Shown: positions 1 to 11,413 of the stretch, piece by piece
Layout of the letters: the number at the start of each line of letters is the position of its first letter
Position numbering within the stretch: the first letter of the stretch is position 1
Origin: Neurospora intermedia
Taxonomy: Eukaryota > Ascomycota > Sordariomycetes > Sordariales > Sordariaceae
Assembly: GCA_037102815.1 (NCBI GenBank)
Contig: BTPP01000007.1
Span: forward strand, 2,604,001-2,668,000
Reading direction: 5' to 3'
DNA: 64,000 nt
Translations under genes and position numbers: made by a program
Notes under the pieces: model-generated
Told to the model about the DNA's origin: nothing
Seen by the model: the letters and a program-made list of their open reading frames with translations, nothing else
The model's database searches: none

Positions 1-2730
1 AATAAATAGTAATAAATATTAATCCGTTCGAATAATAATATTTAAAGTTTAATAGTTGTAATAGAAGTAGAGGCCTCTACCCAACTTCCGGATGAATAAT
101 ATAGGGGCACCCGCTTTAGAATTATTTACTCTAATAAACCCTTTATTTAGTAAATCCTTTAATATCTTCTTTAGAATAAGAAGTTCTTCGTAGGTTATAT
201 TATATAATAGGCTAAAAAGTAGGGGAAGTTTTTTACCGTCGGGTCCTTTTTTAATTTCAATTTAATAGTTAATACTAAAGCAATAGGGATTCTATTTATT
301 AATATTCTCCTTTATTTATAATAGGAGGAAGTTGTAATATATTAGAGGAATTATTTTTTCGAATTATTCTTTAATATAAACCTTCTTTAATTATAGCGCT
401 TTCTCTATATCCTTTAAACTAATTATATATATAGCTTCCTTAATTATTTTACTATTAAATTCTTTTTATAAACGGCGAATATAGCCTATAAAGGTAGTAG
501 CGAATATATAAGTAATAGATTTAATATCTTTAATAAAGTTTGTATCTAATACTTATTCTCCTCCAATATATAGAACCTAATAGTCCGTAATACCTAAATA
601 TATCCTCTTCTCGTAAGGGACGGAGTATACTTTTATTACTTTTAATTATAATTTATTTAGAATAATAGGAAACTCTAAAAAAGGGATAACGTACGTATAT
701 ATTAAATATATATACCCGTCAACCTTAATAAGAAAATAAATAAACCTTTAAATAGTAGTTCCCTCTATAGTAGCGGAGGCTCCTTTTATATAATGAAGTT
801 TAATAGAAATAATAGGAATATTAAGATTTTCAATAACCTTTTTACTAATTATAGTATAGTATTAGCAACCCTTATTAATAAGGGTATAGAATAAATTACA
901 ATTATTAATAACGAATAGGATTAATATAAATTCTATTTCTATTTATAACTTAGATTTAAATTCTTTTACCTTACTTAATACCTTTAAGGGCTCCGGGGCC
1001 CAACTTTACTCCAAAACTACTCTTTTCCCTATTTAAGGGTAGAATTTAACTCTTCGTCCTCTTCCAATAATAGAAGAATCTCTATAGTAATAATTTAAAT
1101 ACAAATATTATTATTTAGGGGAACTACTAGCAAGTAGGAATAATTATTTATATAATAATTAAAAACTCTATAATAGAAGTATAAATTATTATCCTTATAC
1201 TTTTAACGCTCTTTATTAAAAACCTACTTAATACGTTTAAAAGAAGTAAATAAATTTAAACCGCCTCGCCCTCAATTACTATAACCCTTAATAAATATAC
1301 CAATACGAATAATTCTTATAATAGTATTACTATTAATATCCGTAGTATAATTCTTAAATAAATTCGAAGGCGGAATAGAAGATTACTAATATTAGTTATT
1401 AGGCTTCAAAATACTAGTGTAAAACGTAGGGAAGTAAAAGCTACTATTCTAAGTAGAGCGACCCTACTAATTACGAAAGTATTTACAATAGTCTTCTTTA
1501 AATTCAAACGTACGCTTATAACTAGCAATATATTACTATATCTAAGCTACGTACGTACAATAATCGTTTGAAAAATCTACTAAAAAGAGTTTATTATAAA
1601 ATTTCTTATTAATTATATAACGGAGATATACTAGCTTAGCCGGACTCTCCTAATTATAACCGCCGGCTTTTAAAAGTTTATTATTAAAAGTAGCGAAGAA
1701 GGTCGCGAACGGTTCTCCGTCCTTCTAATAAAAGTAAAAGAATTTATTAAAAGTAATATCCTTATTTTAGTACGAACCGAAAATTATTTAAATTTAATCG
1801 AATAAAACTATAGGGTCTTCTTTACCGCGGGCGGTCTTACCGGTTTAGAACCCTTTAAATTATAATTACTTATTGTCGGGGAATATATTAAAAATTTTAT
1901 ACTACGTAGCATCGCAATTAGTATAAAGCCTAATTTTAATATCAGTATTATACGCTTTAATAAATTTATTATAATAAAAGAAGAATATATAAAGCTACTT
2001 ATCCTATTTAGAGAATTTAAAAGGCTTTCTTCTATATAGGGTAGTACTATAACTATTATTTTAATTAGTAAAGGCACTTAAAATAGGGACGTTAAAGCCC
2101 GCCGCTCAGTTAATTAAAATATTTATAAGTAAGAAATTTAAATATAGAATAAGGATAGGATTAGGATTAGAATTAAAGAGAAGGGACTTAATATAATTAT
2201 AGAGAGAAGTATTACTATTTAATATTCTAATAAAGCTCTTTATAAGACTATTACTAGGGGTACCGCCGCTAGTATTTTATTAATTACCGTTTTAAGAGTT
2301 ATAGAATTCCTCTATATTATTAAAATTTATATTATTAAATCTAATTATAGTAATTAATAAATACTATAATACTATACTATAAATTATTAGTTGTTTTTAA
2401 TTTCCGCTCTATTATTCCGCTACTAAATTCTACTATATCCACTAGTAAAAACAACGGTAGAACCTAATATAAGGGGCGCAATACAGTTAGTATAAATACT
2501 AGCCTCAATTAATTGATAAGGTTCTATAAAGAAAAAAAGAGGGTAAAAGAGCGCCCTCTAGGCGGGTATAACTAACTGTCCTTTTCAAGGGACGTACGCG
2601 CACGCACGGGCCACTGTAGTGCTGCAGCGGCAAGCAACCTAATTGGTCGTATTAGCTGCCGGCCGGTTGAGACTCGGACTAGCGAGACTGCTAGTCGCTC
2701 CAGCCACGGGCAGCAAGCCCTATAACAATT
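1..2730 (-). mobile_element. Ty3/gypsy LTR retrotransposon relic, cut by the window edge
   Basis: Read on the minus strand, the last 300 bases before the left edge resemble the start of a gypsy-type reverse transcriptase. They carry the conserved stretch around an SKAGAP-like motif followed by a lysine/glycine-rich turn and the YRTLN-like region. The part from about 300 to 2400 would then be the gag and protease side, too decayed to divide reliably. The stretch near 2460-2730 may belong to its upstream LTR. The reading frame is broken many times over. The element is an old fossil, mutated mainly by RIP, and its other half lies outside the window. Confidence 0.65.
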
Positions 2731-2735
2731 ACCTA
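2575..2735. other. GC-rich island that escaped RIP
   Basis: About 160 bases inside the AT-rich block keep many CpA and TpG dinucleotides and a near-normal GC content, unlike everything on either side. The island sits between the minus-strand and plus-strand gypsy relics, about where an LTR would be expected. It could be an LTR piece that was too short or too divergent to be recognised as a repeat, or a sequence that arrived after RIP. No coding potential is visible. Confidence 0.6.
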
Positions 2736-2739
2736 TTAT

Positions 2740-3990
2740 ATAACCTTAATTAAACCAATCGTTCCCTACCTATAGGAGAACTTTAACCTATTCGACCGAA
2801 ACTCAATAACGCCCTCCCAATGCGTACGGTCGCTATCGATTTTATTATCGGCCTTCTAGAAATATCTACTAAGGACTCCCTATAGAAGATCTCTAGCTAC
2901 GAAATATTTAACTCCCTAATGCCCGCTACTAATACCGTCTCTAAACGATCACTTCTTATCCCTAACTACTTTACTTATACTATAGAAGAATAGGGCACCG
3001 TATTTGTATATTTATTAATCCTATTAGACTAGGGCCTACTACTAGGGATTATCTCTAATTGTAATAGAAAATTCATATTTAACTTCTAGCAAAGAATATA
3101 GAAAGCGCTGGGTACGAAATTACTTATAACTATAATTTACTACCCCTAGGGAGATAGAATATCGGAATAAAAGAATTAAAGTATTAAAATTACTATTCAC
3201 TTCCATATATTCAATTACCCTAATACTAATTAATTATTATTACTACCCTCACTACAATAGAATTTCAATAGCGTATATACCGAAGCAATTAAAGTATCCC
3301 CCTATAAATATTTCTTCGGATACCGACTATACGGACTATTAGAATCGTTTAACGACCCTACCTCCTTGCAAAAGTACAACCCTACGCTTCGTAATTACAT
3401 TCGAAAAAAAGCTAAATTCGCTATAAACTTCGCTACTACTAAAGCTAAGCGGTTCTACGACCCTAGCCGTAAGCCGGTAAATATCGAAGTAGGAAATAAA
3501 GTCTTCTTAAAACTATACTACAAATACTATTTCTAAGACCGCTTATTTCGAAAATTCTCCTAATAATGTATTGGGCTATTTAAAATTATCGAGAGGATCG
3601 GGCAATTAGCTTTCAAATTCGAACTTCCCTATACTATAAAGGGAATCCACCCGGTTATTTCAATTATATACTTTAAAAAAGCTCCTCGCGAAGAAGACCC
3701 TTTCTAACGGGTTCCTCCGCCTCTAGGACTAATCGAAGACTCCCAAAAGGATTCTAAACCCGAGTTGGATCTTCGATACAAAGTAAAAAGGCTAGTAACT
3801 TACAAGGAGTTAAAAGGAGGGAAGATAAAATATTAGATTAAATAGAAGGGATATAATAATAAAAACAACGAATAATAAACGGAGGAGCAATTAAAGAATA
3901 CTCTATAGTTAATTGCTAAATACTAGAATAGGTACAGTAGTCGGCCGCTAAAAAGAAAGAAGGGAATTATAAGAAGGAGGAGTAAATAAA
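2740..3990 (+). mobile_element. Ty3/gypsy chromovirus relic: integrase and chromodomain end
   Basis: Frames on the plus strand resemble the integrase of Ty3/gypsy elements from about 2810. Around 3420-3530 is the characteristic region after the catalytic core (a basic stretch, then a VGNKVFLKL-like motif). It is followed near 3560-3670 by the GPFKI/HPVISI-like segment, and near 3765-3870 by a chromodomain-like sequence with a KY-IKWKGY-type core. A C-terminal chromodomain marks the chromovirus clade common in fungi. The reading frame is broken many times, mostly by RIP-type changes, so the copy is ancient and inactive. Gag, protease and reverse transcriptase of this copy are not seen. Confidence 0.75.
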
Positions 3991-4084
3991 GTAAAGATTA
4001 AAGTACTATTAAAGATAGCAATCTTTTTATATATAAGCCGGGATTTATTACCGGATATATATAATTAATTATAGAGTAGGGTAC

Positions 4085-4360
4085 TAGGCTAGTATAATAG
4101 CTCAATTGAACCGTGCCCAATCCAGTACTACAATTACGCGTAGTATAGTCGGCTACTATTAGCAAACGGCTGCCGGGAAGTGGGGTGCCCACCCTATAAG
4201 TTAGGGTAGACCTTGCTCGGACCAGGGACCCTGCATAAAAGGACCCTTGTCTGGGCCGGCCATTAGCCGCCCACTCTCCTTCTACATCTCGCTTTCTTAC
4301 TTTAATATTATTAATTACATCAATAGATATTTGGAGTTTCTAAACATCCCAGCGAACCGT
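4085..4360. other. Second less-mutated island within the RIP block
   Basis: This stretch keeps CpA and TpG dinucleotides and runs of G and C, unlike its surroundings. It begins about 100 bases after the chromodomain end of the gypsy relic. It could hold part of a downstream LTR, or the start of the next unidentified repeat. A short open frame at 4247-4516 begins inside the island and runs into typical RIP-altered sequence, and it matches nothing I know. Confidence 0.5.
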
Positions 4361-6440
4361 AACAATAACGTTATATATACCGCTGCCGCCTATAATAACT
4401 ACCGCGCCCGGGTTATTTTATATAATAAGACTATCTCTAGGAGAGATTTTTATAATAAGTATAATAACTTTAAGTATAAGACTATTATAAAGTCGTACCT
4501 CTACTATATTAACTAGTATTATTATTTTACTATATTATTTAAATTTTAATTAATTAACCTACCCGCTAGTAAAATCCTAGCTACCCTATCCTCTTATAGT
4601 AATATACCCTCTATTCCTACCCCCTTTCGTAGTTTAATTAATCCTTTTATTACCCTAACCCTACGAATAATCGATATATTATTATTACAAAGGTTATAGA
4701 CTCTAGCCGGTACCGAGAAGTTTAAATACGTTATAATAAATATAATATTAGTAAAAATCAAAAAGAATTTAGAGGAGGACTAGTAGCGAGAGGAGCGTAT
4801 AAGGGTAAAGCTATGCAATACCGTATATTAGGAGCTAATATAAGTATAGGCGTATAATTTTAATTATAAGTATAAAAATTATAATAAAACTATTAAATAT
4901 TAGATATACTATATTATAAATAGGAGTATAACCTATTATAACCTTAACGTTAAAAATATAGGTAAGTAGGCACGCGCTATATCGCTAGGGAAGGCTATAG
5001 TAATTAGCCTACTATTTAAACTAATACGAAATATACTAAATAATAAAATAGTAGCCGCCTCTAATATTAATAATAATAGTAATAGATATAAGGGAGGAGG
5101 TAATAATCTATTAATTAATATTAATATTATTAATAATATTAATAATAGTAATAATAATACTAATATAGAGACTATAAATAGTCTACTATAAATTACATTA
5201 AGGAGGGACAATTTTAGAAGTCTATACTAACTATACCCTCTTTCCCTATACCTACTATACCTACTACTATATTAATACTTCTCTCCCTACTTTCAATATT
5301 CCTAAGTCTAATTACTTTATACCGCCGGCGGCTCTATTATTAATTCGGTAATTATTAGTAGCTATAATTATAATATAGCGGGCACTCTCCCCCTACTAAA
5401 TAAAGCGGTAACTATCGATTTATATACGCTATTAGAGTATTTTACTACTATATTTTATAGGTATCCGACCGACCGTAAAACTCTCGCTACTAAGCGTACT
5501 AATACTAACATTAACCCTCCTCCTATTTCTATAGCAATTATAATCTCTATTTAACTACCGGTACCGCTATTAATCGTACTACTATTAGTAGTAGGTAAGG
5601 AGGACGAAAGTAAGGAGGAAATTAGAAAATCCCCGGCGGAGATTAGAAAATTATTTATATTACGTCCGCCTATACTTTCGACTTTCAGTTTCCGTTCGTT
5701 ACCGCTACCCCCTACCCCGCCCAATTGGCCAGCTAAAGAGGTTATTACCGAATTCTTTAAAATATTCTATAAGTATTATTATATTAGATTGTTAATTAAA
5801 ATAATATTAGTATATAGAATTCTACTCGCTTTAAGGAATAAGCTCCGGAATAAAGAGGCGCCGCCCAATATACTTGTATTTAAAAAGTAGCCGGTAAAGT
5901 AGTTTATAAGACTAGGGTTTAACTACAATTTCTATATAGTATTTAAGGACGGTATTAAAAACTTCTTTAAAACTAAGTACGCAGTACTAGTAATATAATT
6001 AAATTATAGTAAATATACCTTCTAACCCCTATTACTATAATTTAACTAACTAATATATATTTTAGACCCGCAATTTAATACTATATTCGAATATAGCATT
6101 ACTAGAACTCTCGCTTCTATAGCAGGTAATACTATTACTAGCGGTCCTAACGAAGGATAACGATATTACAAGTCGATTTATAGCGAAAGAAGGGGATTTC
6201 TAGTATTTTAATATTATTATATGAATAAATATAATTTATAGTATTTCTAGTATTTATAGTATTTCTAGTATTTTTAGTATATAATTCAATTTAATACCTA
6301 TAAATCTATCGCTCCCACCTATACTCTTTACCGCCGTTTAAATATAATACCCGTCTCTCTATATTTAATTAGCTCGTTAATATATAATTCCCTATATTCT
6401 TTATTAATATTATTAAATCGATCTATTATTAGTTTTACGT
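4361..6440. repeat. Unassigned RIP-mutated repeat DNA
   Basis: This is AT-rich sequence with the same CpA/TpG depletion. Low-complexity runs of AAT and TAA triplets lie around 5050-5180. Broken plus-strand reading frames can be followed at about 4690-5240 and 5690-6190, but I cannot assign them to a family. They may belong to one or two further transposons whose proteins have decayed beyond reading by eye. Confidence 0.5.
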
Positions 6441-6449
6441 TTTTAAAAT

Positions 6450-7440
6450 AACTACAGATTTATTATACTCTATACCCTACATCCTACGCTAATTGTTTAA
6501 GAAATATAATAAAATCGTTGTTTAATATTTTATTACTACCTTCGTTACAATATACCCGCTTGAACTACCGCTTGAAATCGCTAAAGTATACTTCGATAAA
6601 ATTAAATTCGGAAGAGTACGATAGTAAATATTATAATAGAACCCCCTTCTAATTATACGTATACTAGAATTCGGTATAGGGATGCTAATTAGCGTTATCT
6701 ATTATTAAAATACTATTACAACCGGGAAATAAATTTATTTTAGGGAGTAGGCATTTTACTATCTAATCCCAAACCCCGGCTAAATCTATTATACTTCTAA
6801 ATACTAGTATATTGAATAGTCTATCTACTATAATAACTAGTAGGAAATAATACTATATACTATATACGAACTTATTTAATATTATTGTAATAGCGCTGTA
6901 AGGTACCTAATTAATATAATAAGCGCCGTCCCTTTAGTTTGTACTAGATTCGTTATAGAATACGAATATTTCTATAGTAAATAAAGAGATCTTTAACATC
7001 TACTCAATTATTAATATAGGGGATTATTATAATACCTTTATATAGAATCGCTTCTTCTTCTATTTATTCTATTAAAGGTGCCGTTGTATAGTCTCGGTTG
7101 AAATATATATATTGTATTCGTTGGTTAGAAAAGTACAGATTTCGTCGAAATATAAATCGGGTTTTAATATAAAAAGGTTTATAACTTCCTTTATAATATT
7201 AATTATAATTAATAAAGTATAAGGAATAATATTATATATAATATACCTCAAGCGCTTATATAAGAAGTTTTCTAATATTCTAGGGGGTTCGCGATAGTAT
7301 AAATACCTTACTAATATCCGCCAAAGTACGTTTATATTTCTATATACTTCTTATACTTATACTAATAGTCTTAACGATATTATTAGGATATTCGTTATTT
7401 ACTAGTATTATTATTATTAATACCTTCTAACAGGTATTAA
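6450..7440 (-). mobile_element. Tc1/mariner-type DNA transposon relic (DDE transposase)
   Basis: On the minus strand, decayed frames keep the order of a Tc1/mariner (DDE_3) transposase. A FYNESST-like block lies near 6930-6970, in place of the usual F-D-E-S start of the catalytic domain. An IIDNAN-like block with the second acidic residue is at about 6690-6710. Near 6590-6640 is a YSSEFNFIEVYFSDFK-like block, equivalent to the S-P-D-F-N-P-I-E signature that holds the third acidic residue. Many tryptophan codons (TGG) now read TAG, as RIP would produce. No terminal inverted repeats could be recognised. The element is dead and old. Confidence 0.65.
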
Positions 7441-7490
7441 AATAGTACACTATATTAATAACAATTTAAAAGACAACGTAAATATTAAAA

Positions 7491-8150
7491 TAGACAGCTG
7501 CACAATGTAGAGCATTAAAATATTGACTTTTTGTACCAGTTTTGGGTAGATTTCGATGTTAAACGATTGAATTGAGTTGTATAAAGCGATATCAAATGGC
7601 CAGATTTGTCAAATGCGGTGTGTGTGTGTGTGTGCACGCACACACGCCCGCCAAGACTGCACAGGTGTTTGAGTGTGGGAACACATGAACACCGAGTGCC
7701 CTCGCGCAATCGCAGGGTAACTAACACTGGTGCCATTACTCGTTCGTCTGCTGTAATCAGGATGCACATATCACAAGTGGCCATGTTCTGACAATGGTTC
7801 AAAACATGCATCAAGACTAACAAAAAAAATCTTGGTTTATGAGACAGTCCTAATGGGACGGGCGCCTATGTATAGCTGAAAGCAAATGAATGACCTGCAC
7901 GTTTTATTTAGTCTTTCCCATGCTCCGAGATCTACACCAAGTACCTCCCGGTAGGTGGACGCTTCGTGGCAGCTATGACGACAACCTCCCACACCGAAGC
8001 GCAGAAGCACCTGGAGTGCCTCGACGTACTTAAAGGACGGCGGTCACGATACACATGGTCGAGATGTAAGATAGTATCTACCTGGCTCTCAATTCACTTA
8101 CACGCCGATAATAGCATCACAGTACCAAACAACAGCAGCATCCAGTAACA
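7491..8150. other. Boundary zone between RIP block and gene space
   Basis: Base composition becomes normal here. A short GT run lies at 7619-7634, followed by alternating CA. Small open frames on both strands look like chance. The stretch should contain the promoter of the decarboxylase-like gene that starts at 8151, but no clear TATA box or known regulatory site was identified. Confidence 0.5.
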
Positions 8151-9134
8151 ATGACGCCTCCTCTTATCACCCTCGAGGAGCACTTCTTCTCCTCGGCGGT
8201 TCCTGAATGCCTCAAGCCAAAGTATTCGGAACAGCTGAAGCATGTCGATGGCGTATATGACAAGGCCGTCGATCTCGGCGCTCTACGCCTCCGTGACATG
8301 GACGCTGGCGGTGTCGCACTTCAGGTCATCAGCCACGTACCAGGTCTTTCTGACCATCCAGTCGCCTGCCATGCAGCAAACGACCAACTTGCCGGTGTTA
8401 TCAAGGCCAAAGATCAACGCAGAGCCCGCTTCGCCGGGTTCGCCGTGGCACCCATGGGCCACCCAGTCCAGGCAACCGCAGAGCTTCGCCGTGCCATCAC
8501 CGAGCTGGGTTTCGTGGGTGCCCTGGTTGACAACCACCACAATGGCAAGTTCTTCGATGGGCCTGAATACGAACCGTTCTGGGCAGCTGCCGAGGAGCTC
8601 GATGTACCGATATACCTTCACCCAACGTGGGCCAGCGAAGACATGGCCCCACATTATCAAGGTAACTTCACCCAAGGGGCGGCCATGGGTATGGCTTCGA
8701 GCGGGTTGGGATGGCATACCGAGACAGCATTGCATGTTCTTCGTCTGTTCGCCTCGGGTTTGTTCGACAGGCACTCGAAGCTCAAGATTGTCATCGGCCA
8801 CATGGGGGAGACGATACCCTTCATGTTGGAACGAATCCAGGTCTTGAGTCGCAGGTGGGGGGATTTCCAGCGAGACTTCAAAACCGTCTATGACGAGAAC
8901 ATATGGATCACCACAAGCGGCGTTTGGAGTCTCAACCCATTGAGGTGCATTTTGGCGAACACGAAGCTCGACCACATCCTGTATAGTGTCGATTATCCCT
9001 TTCAGAAAAACGAGATTGGTCTTGAATGGATCCACGAGTTGGAAAAGAGCGGGTTGGTCAGTAAGGAGGAACTTGATGCGATTGCGCACGGGAACGCAGA
9101 GAAGCTCTTGAGAGTACAGGTGCCCAAGCTTTGA
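8151..9134 (+). CDS. Amidohydrolase-2 family metal-dependent decarboxylase (dihydroxybenzoate or gamma-resorcylate decarboxylase type)
   Basis: A single-exon gene for 327 residues, the usual length for this family (Pfam Amidohydro_2). The N-terminus has the E-x-H metal motif (LEEHF, Glu9 and His11). Further ligands fit His157 in IYLHPTW, His217 in the VIGHMGE motif and Asp281 in YSVDYPF. These match the zinc or manganese ligands and catalytic residues of gamma-resorcylate and 2,3-dihydroxybenzoate decarboxylases, which remove CO2 from hydroxybenzoates without a cofactor. The RxxDMDAGGV region also fits. The exact substrate cannot be read from sequence. There is no signal peptide, so the protein is probably cytosolic. 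The C-terminus PKL resembles a weak peroxisomal signal but may be chance. The gene starts 660 bases from the RIP block. An antisense open frame of 293 codons is a shadow. Confidence 0.85.
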   Translation: MTPPLITLEEHFFSSAVPECLKPKYSEQLKHVDGVYDKAVDLGALRLRDMDAGGVALQVISHVPGLSDHPVACHAANDQLAGVIKAKDQRRARFAGFAVAPMGHPVQATAELRRAITELGFVGALVDNHHNGKFFDGPEYEPFWAAAEELDVPIYLHPTWASEDMAPHYQGNFTQGAAMGMASSGLGWHTETALHVLRLFASGLFDRHSKLKIVIGHMGETIPFMLERIQVLSRRWGDFQRDFKTVYDENIWITTSGVWSLNPLRCILANTKLDHILYSVDYPFQKNEIGLEWIHELEKSGLVSKEELDAIAHGNAEKLLRVQVPKL

Positions 9135-9608
9135 AGGTTGACGGGAGGTTATGGGGGGTTGCAAAGAGGTTGTTATTAATTATAATGTTGAGATGTGGAA
9201 ATTCCACTTGTTCATCCAGTACTTATCATATTCTCCTGCTTTGGGTGGTCGGTTTCCTGTTCGATTTTGTTTGATCCAGTGTAGGAAAAACGATAGAGGG
9301 CGAATTGGTTGGAGTAGGTTTCGATGTTCGGCGTCGAGAAGAAAGTCGAAGGCATGGAATTAATTGTTGCGTTGAAATGGTTGAATTTATCGTCTGTAAC
9401 CATTCCCCATCCAGGCTGCCAATAGTGTCGAATGTATAGGGCATCTCAGAGACCCTTACAGCGCTAATATTTTGGGTCCGGGAAGCTTAACAATTGCGGG
9501 GCGCATACCTCTACGCTACCAATTAATTTTGCATCAAACGCTCTGCCTCACACCCTGGGGTTCTCTTATCTCGGGGCGTCATCATTGTAACATCGATTTG
9601 TTCACATC

Positions 9609-10793
9609 ATGGAAGGCAAGATGGACGAAGCACCAGCACCAAAGCGCGCCAAAATCGGCTCCGAAAACACTTCCAAGCCAATTGACACCTCAACCGGAAA
9701 CACAATGTCTGGGTTTAAGCGCGACAGGCAAGGAAACGAAAAGAGGTTCAACAATGGACCTCGACCGGCACCCAAGCCGAAGGTGGCCGTCGTAAGAAAT
9801 GCGTACACGCCCATGTTCGAACAACTACGCGATGAGCTCGACGCCCACCATGATCGTCGTGACCGCCTCGGGAAGGTGTCGAGGGACGTTACCGGACTCA
9901 GCAAGAAAATGTGAGCAACATGAATGGAACTTTCGAATTGAAGGAACACGGCTGACGAGTTTCACAGAATATTTACTCTTCAACGGTAGTTCACCTGACA
10001 CCTTGCTTCATCTTTGATTGTCAAGAGTACTGACCGTGCCATCAGAGTCCGCACCATCAACCCCGATCTTCCTCCCCAGATTCAAACAGAGGTGGACTCT
10101 CGCCTCGCCGAAATCTCCAAGCTCCTGGCCACCATGGCCCCAGACGTCCAGGGCATCAACCGTTACCGCTACTCTCGCTCCCTGATGTGTCTCGAGGAGC
10201 TTGCCGAAGCACTCACTTTTGCCCATTACCTCAAGACCCAAACTCTTCTCAAGCCTGATGAGCTTTCGGCCTTTGTGGAGGAGCTTACTCGGAAGGGCGC
10301 TGTGTCGGAGGACACAGATAAGGACAAGGACGAACCGATGCCAGACGCTGGCAACACTCCGGTACCTACCGCTGGCGAGGAGGAAACTACTGACAACGAC
10401 AACAAGCTAGCAGAGACAGCAGAACAGCAGCAGTCAAAGCTAGAGCCAATGACCATGTCAACAACAGAAGACGACTACTTTTATGGTGTCTTCGACCTTT
10501 CTGGCGAAATGATGCGCTTCGCAACCACCAGCACAGCTTTGACCGGGAAGATGGCCGGTGCCGAAGACGAGCGAACAATTGTCGAAGATATGCACGAGCT
10601 TGGTAGCTTCTTCGAGATGCTGCCGATGAAGGCCGGTGATCGGAAACAGTGGGAGAAGAAGCTGGATGTTATGCGGCAGTCGGTGAGGAAGGTCGAGAGG
10701 CTGGGGTACGACCGGATGATTCGGGGCAGTGAGCGACCGCAGGGCTGGGTTCCGGATCTCACGGCGGATCAGCCGGGCGACGATGAGGAGTAA
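9609..10793 (+). CDS. Translin-associated protein X (TRAX) homologue
   Basis: The protein belongs to the translin family. TRAX pairs with translin in the C3PO endoribonuclease, which acts in RNA processing and removal of small-RNA fragments. Exons are read as 9609-9910, 9968-9985 and 10028-10793, giving 361 residues. The N-terminus is a basic, lysine-rich tail typical of TRAX, which carries a nuclear localisation signal. The core follows: RLGKVSRDVT, KKIIFTLQR, RYRYSRSLMCLEELAEALTF and YFYGVFDLSGEMMRF. The end has KVERLGYDRMIRGSE. An acidic, low-complexity insert occupies the middle (about residues 200-250). The 18-nt second exon supplies IIFTLQR, which matches the TIFLLHR segment of animal TRAX. 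Skipping it (one intron 9911-10027) would also stay in frame. Both introns carry CTGAC branch sites. No translin gene is in this window. Confidence 0.88.
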
Positions 10794-11307
10794 TGGAAGA
10801 GAATAATTACCGTGTGGATAAACAATGGCTGTACATCGGGTGGCTTGATAATCGCTATGTTCGAGTACCTGAGAGGTTTTCGCATGAAATCAGGCGGCCC
10901 CATCAATGGGCTAGTGCCCGAATGGCTTCACAAGACGTTGTTGGTTCAGCGAGACCATACCTTGAGCATGTGCTGCACAAGCGTGGATATTTTGACATAT
11001 TTACAGGTTCAGTAAAGCATAGAGAGCATTTGCCAGCAATGTCAGAAGTGGGAATGAAGGTCTTTCTCGAAGTTTTGTCATGGTAAGCAGACAGGGAACA
11101 AGATGCAAACATCAACCATTGAATACTGAGGAAGCACTGTAAGTTGATAAATTAAAAAGAGACGTGAAGGTAAAGATAAGGCAGGCATAAAGGGTACGAA
11201 CTTCAATAAACCATCAAAGCAGTGAAAGGCGAGGAAAAGAAGATGAGAAAAAGCCAACCTACTACACCTGTGGACTGGTGCAGGTTAAGAAAAATGACAA
11301 AAAATTT
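10794..11307. other. Intergenic, no gene seen
   Basis: This is the region downstream of the TRAX gene, up to the tRNA-Leu gene. Two short overlapping open frames begin immediately after the stop codon, but they lack any recognisable domain and are probably 3' untranslated sequence. Confidence 0.5.
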
Positions 11308-11413
11308 TGACAAGAGTGGGATTCGAACCCACGCCCTTTCGGACCACGGAACTCATAGAGGAGATTAAGGGTTAACCTTAACGTGGCGCCTTAGACCGCT
11401 CGGCCATCTTGCC
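11308..11413 (-). tRNA. tRNA-Leu(AAG), with intron
   Basis: On the minus strand the acceptor stem GGCAAGA pairs with TCTTGTC. The anticodon arm CCACG/CGTGG encloses anticodon AAG, the long variable arm is typical of leucine tRNAs, and the T-arm is intact (GTGGGTTCGAATCCCAC). A 26-base intron lies one base after the anticodon, at 11350-11375. It reads leucine CTT codons (and CTC after editing to inosine). Confidence 0.93.

Larger units (their letters stand above)
1..7490. repeat. AT-rich, heavily RIP-mutated block
   Basis: The sequence is dominated by A and T, and the dinucleotides CpA and TpG are almost missing, while CpG, CpC and CpT persist. TpA is in great excess. This is the mark of repeat-induced point mutation, which in Neurospora and its relatives changes C to T mainly at CpA in duplicated DNA. 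No normal gene can be read here. Fragments of transposon proteins are recognisable on both strands and are listed separately. The block ends abruptly near 7490, where ordinary base composition returns within a few tens of bases. Such blocks are normally methylated heterochromatin in Neurospora; that is knowledge of the genus and is not visible in the sequence. Confidence 0.93.

Noticed and set aside
8283-9164. 293-codon minus-strand open frame
   Set aside because: It is antisense to the decarboxylase-like gene, which has clear family motifs.
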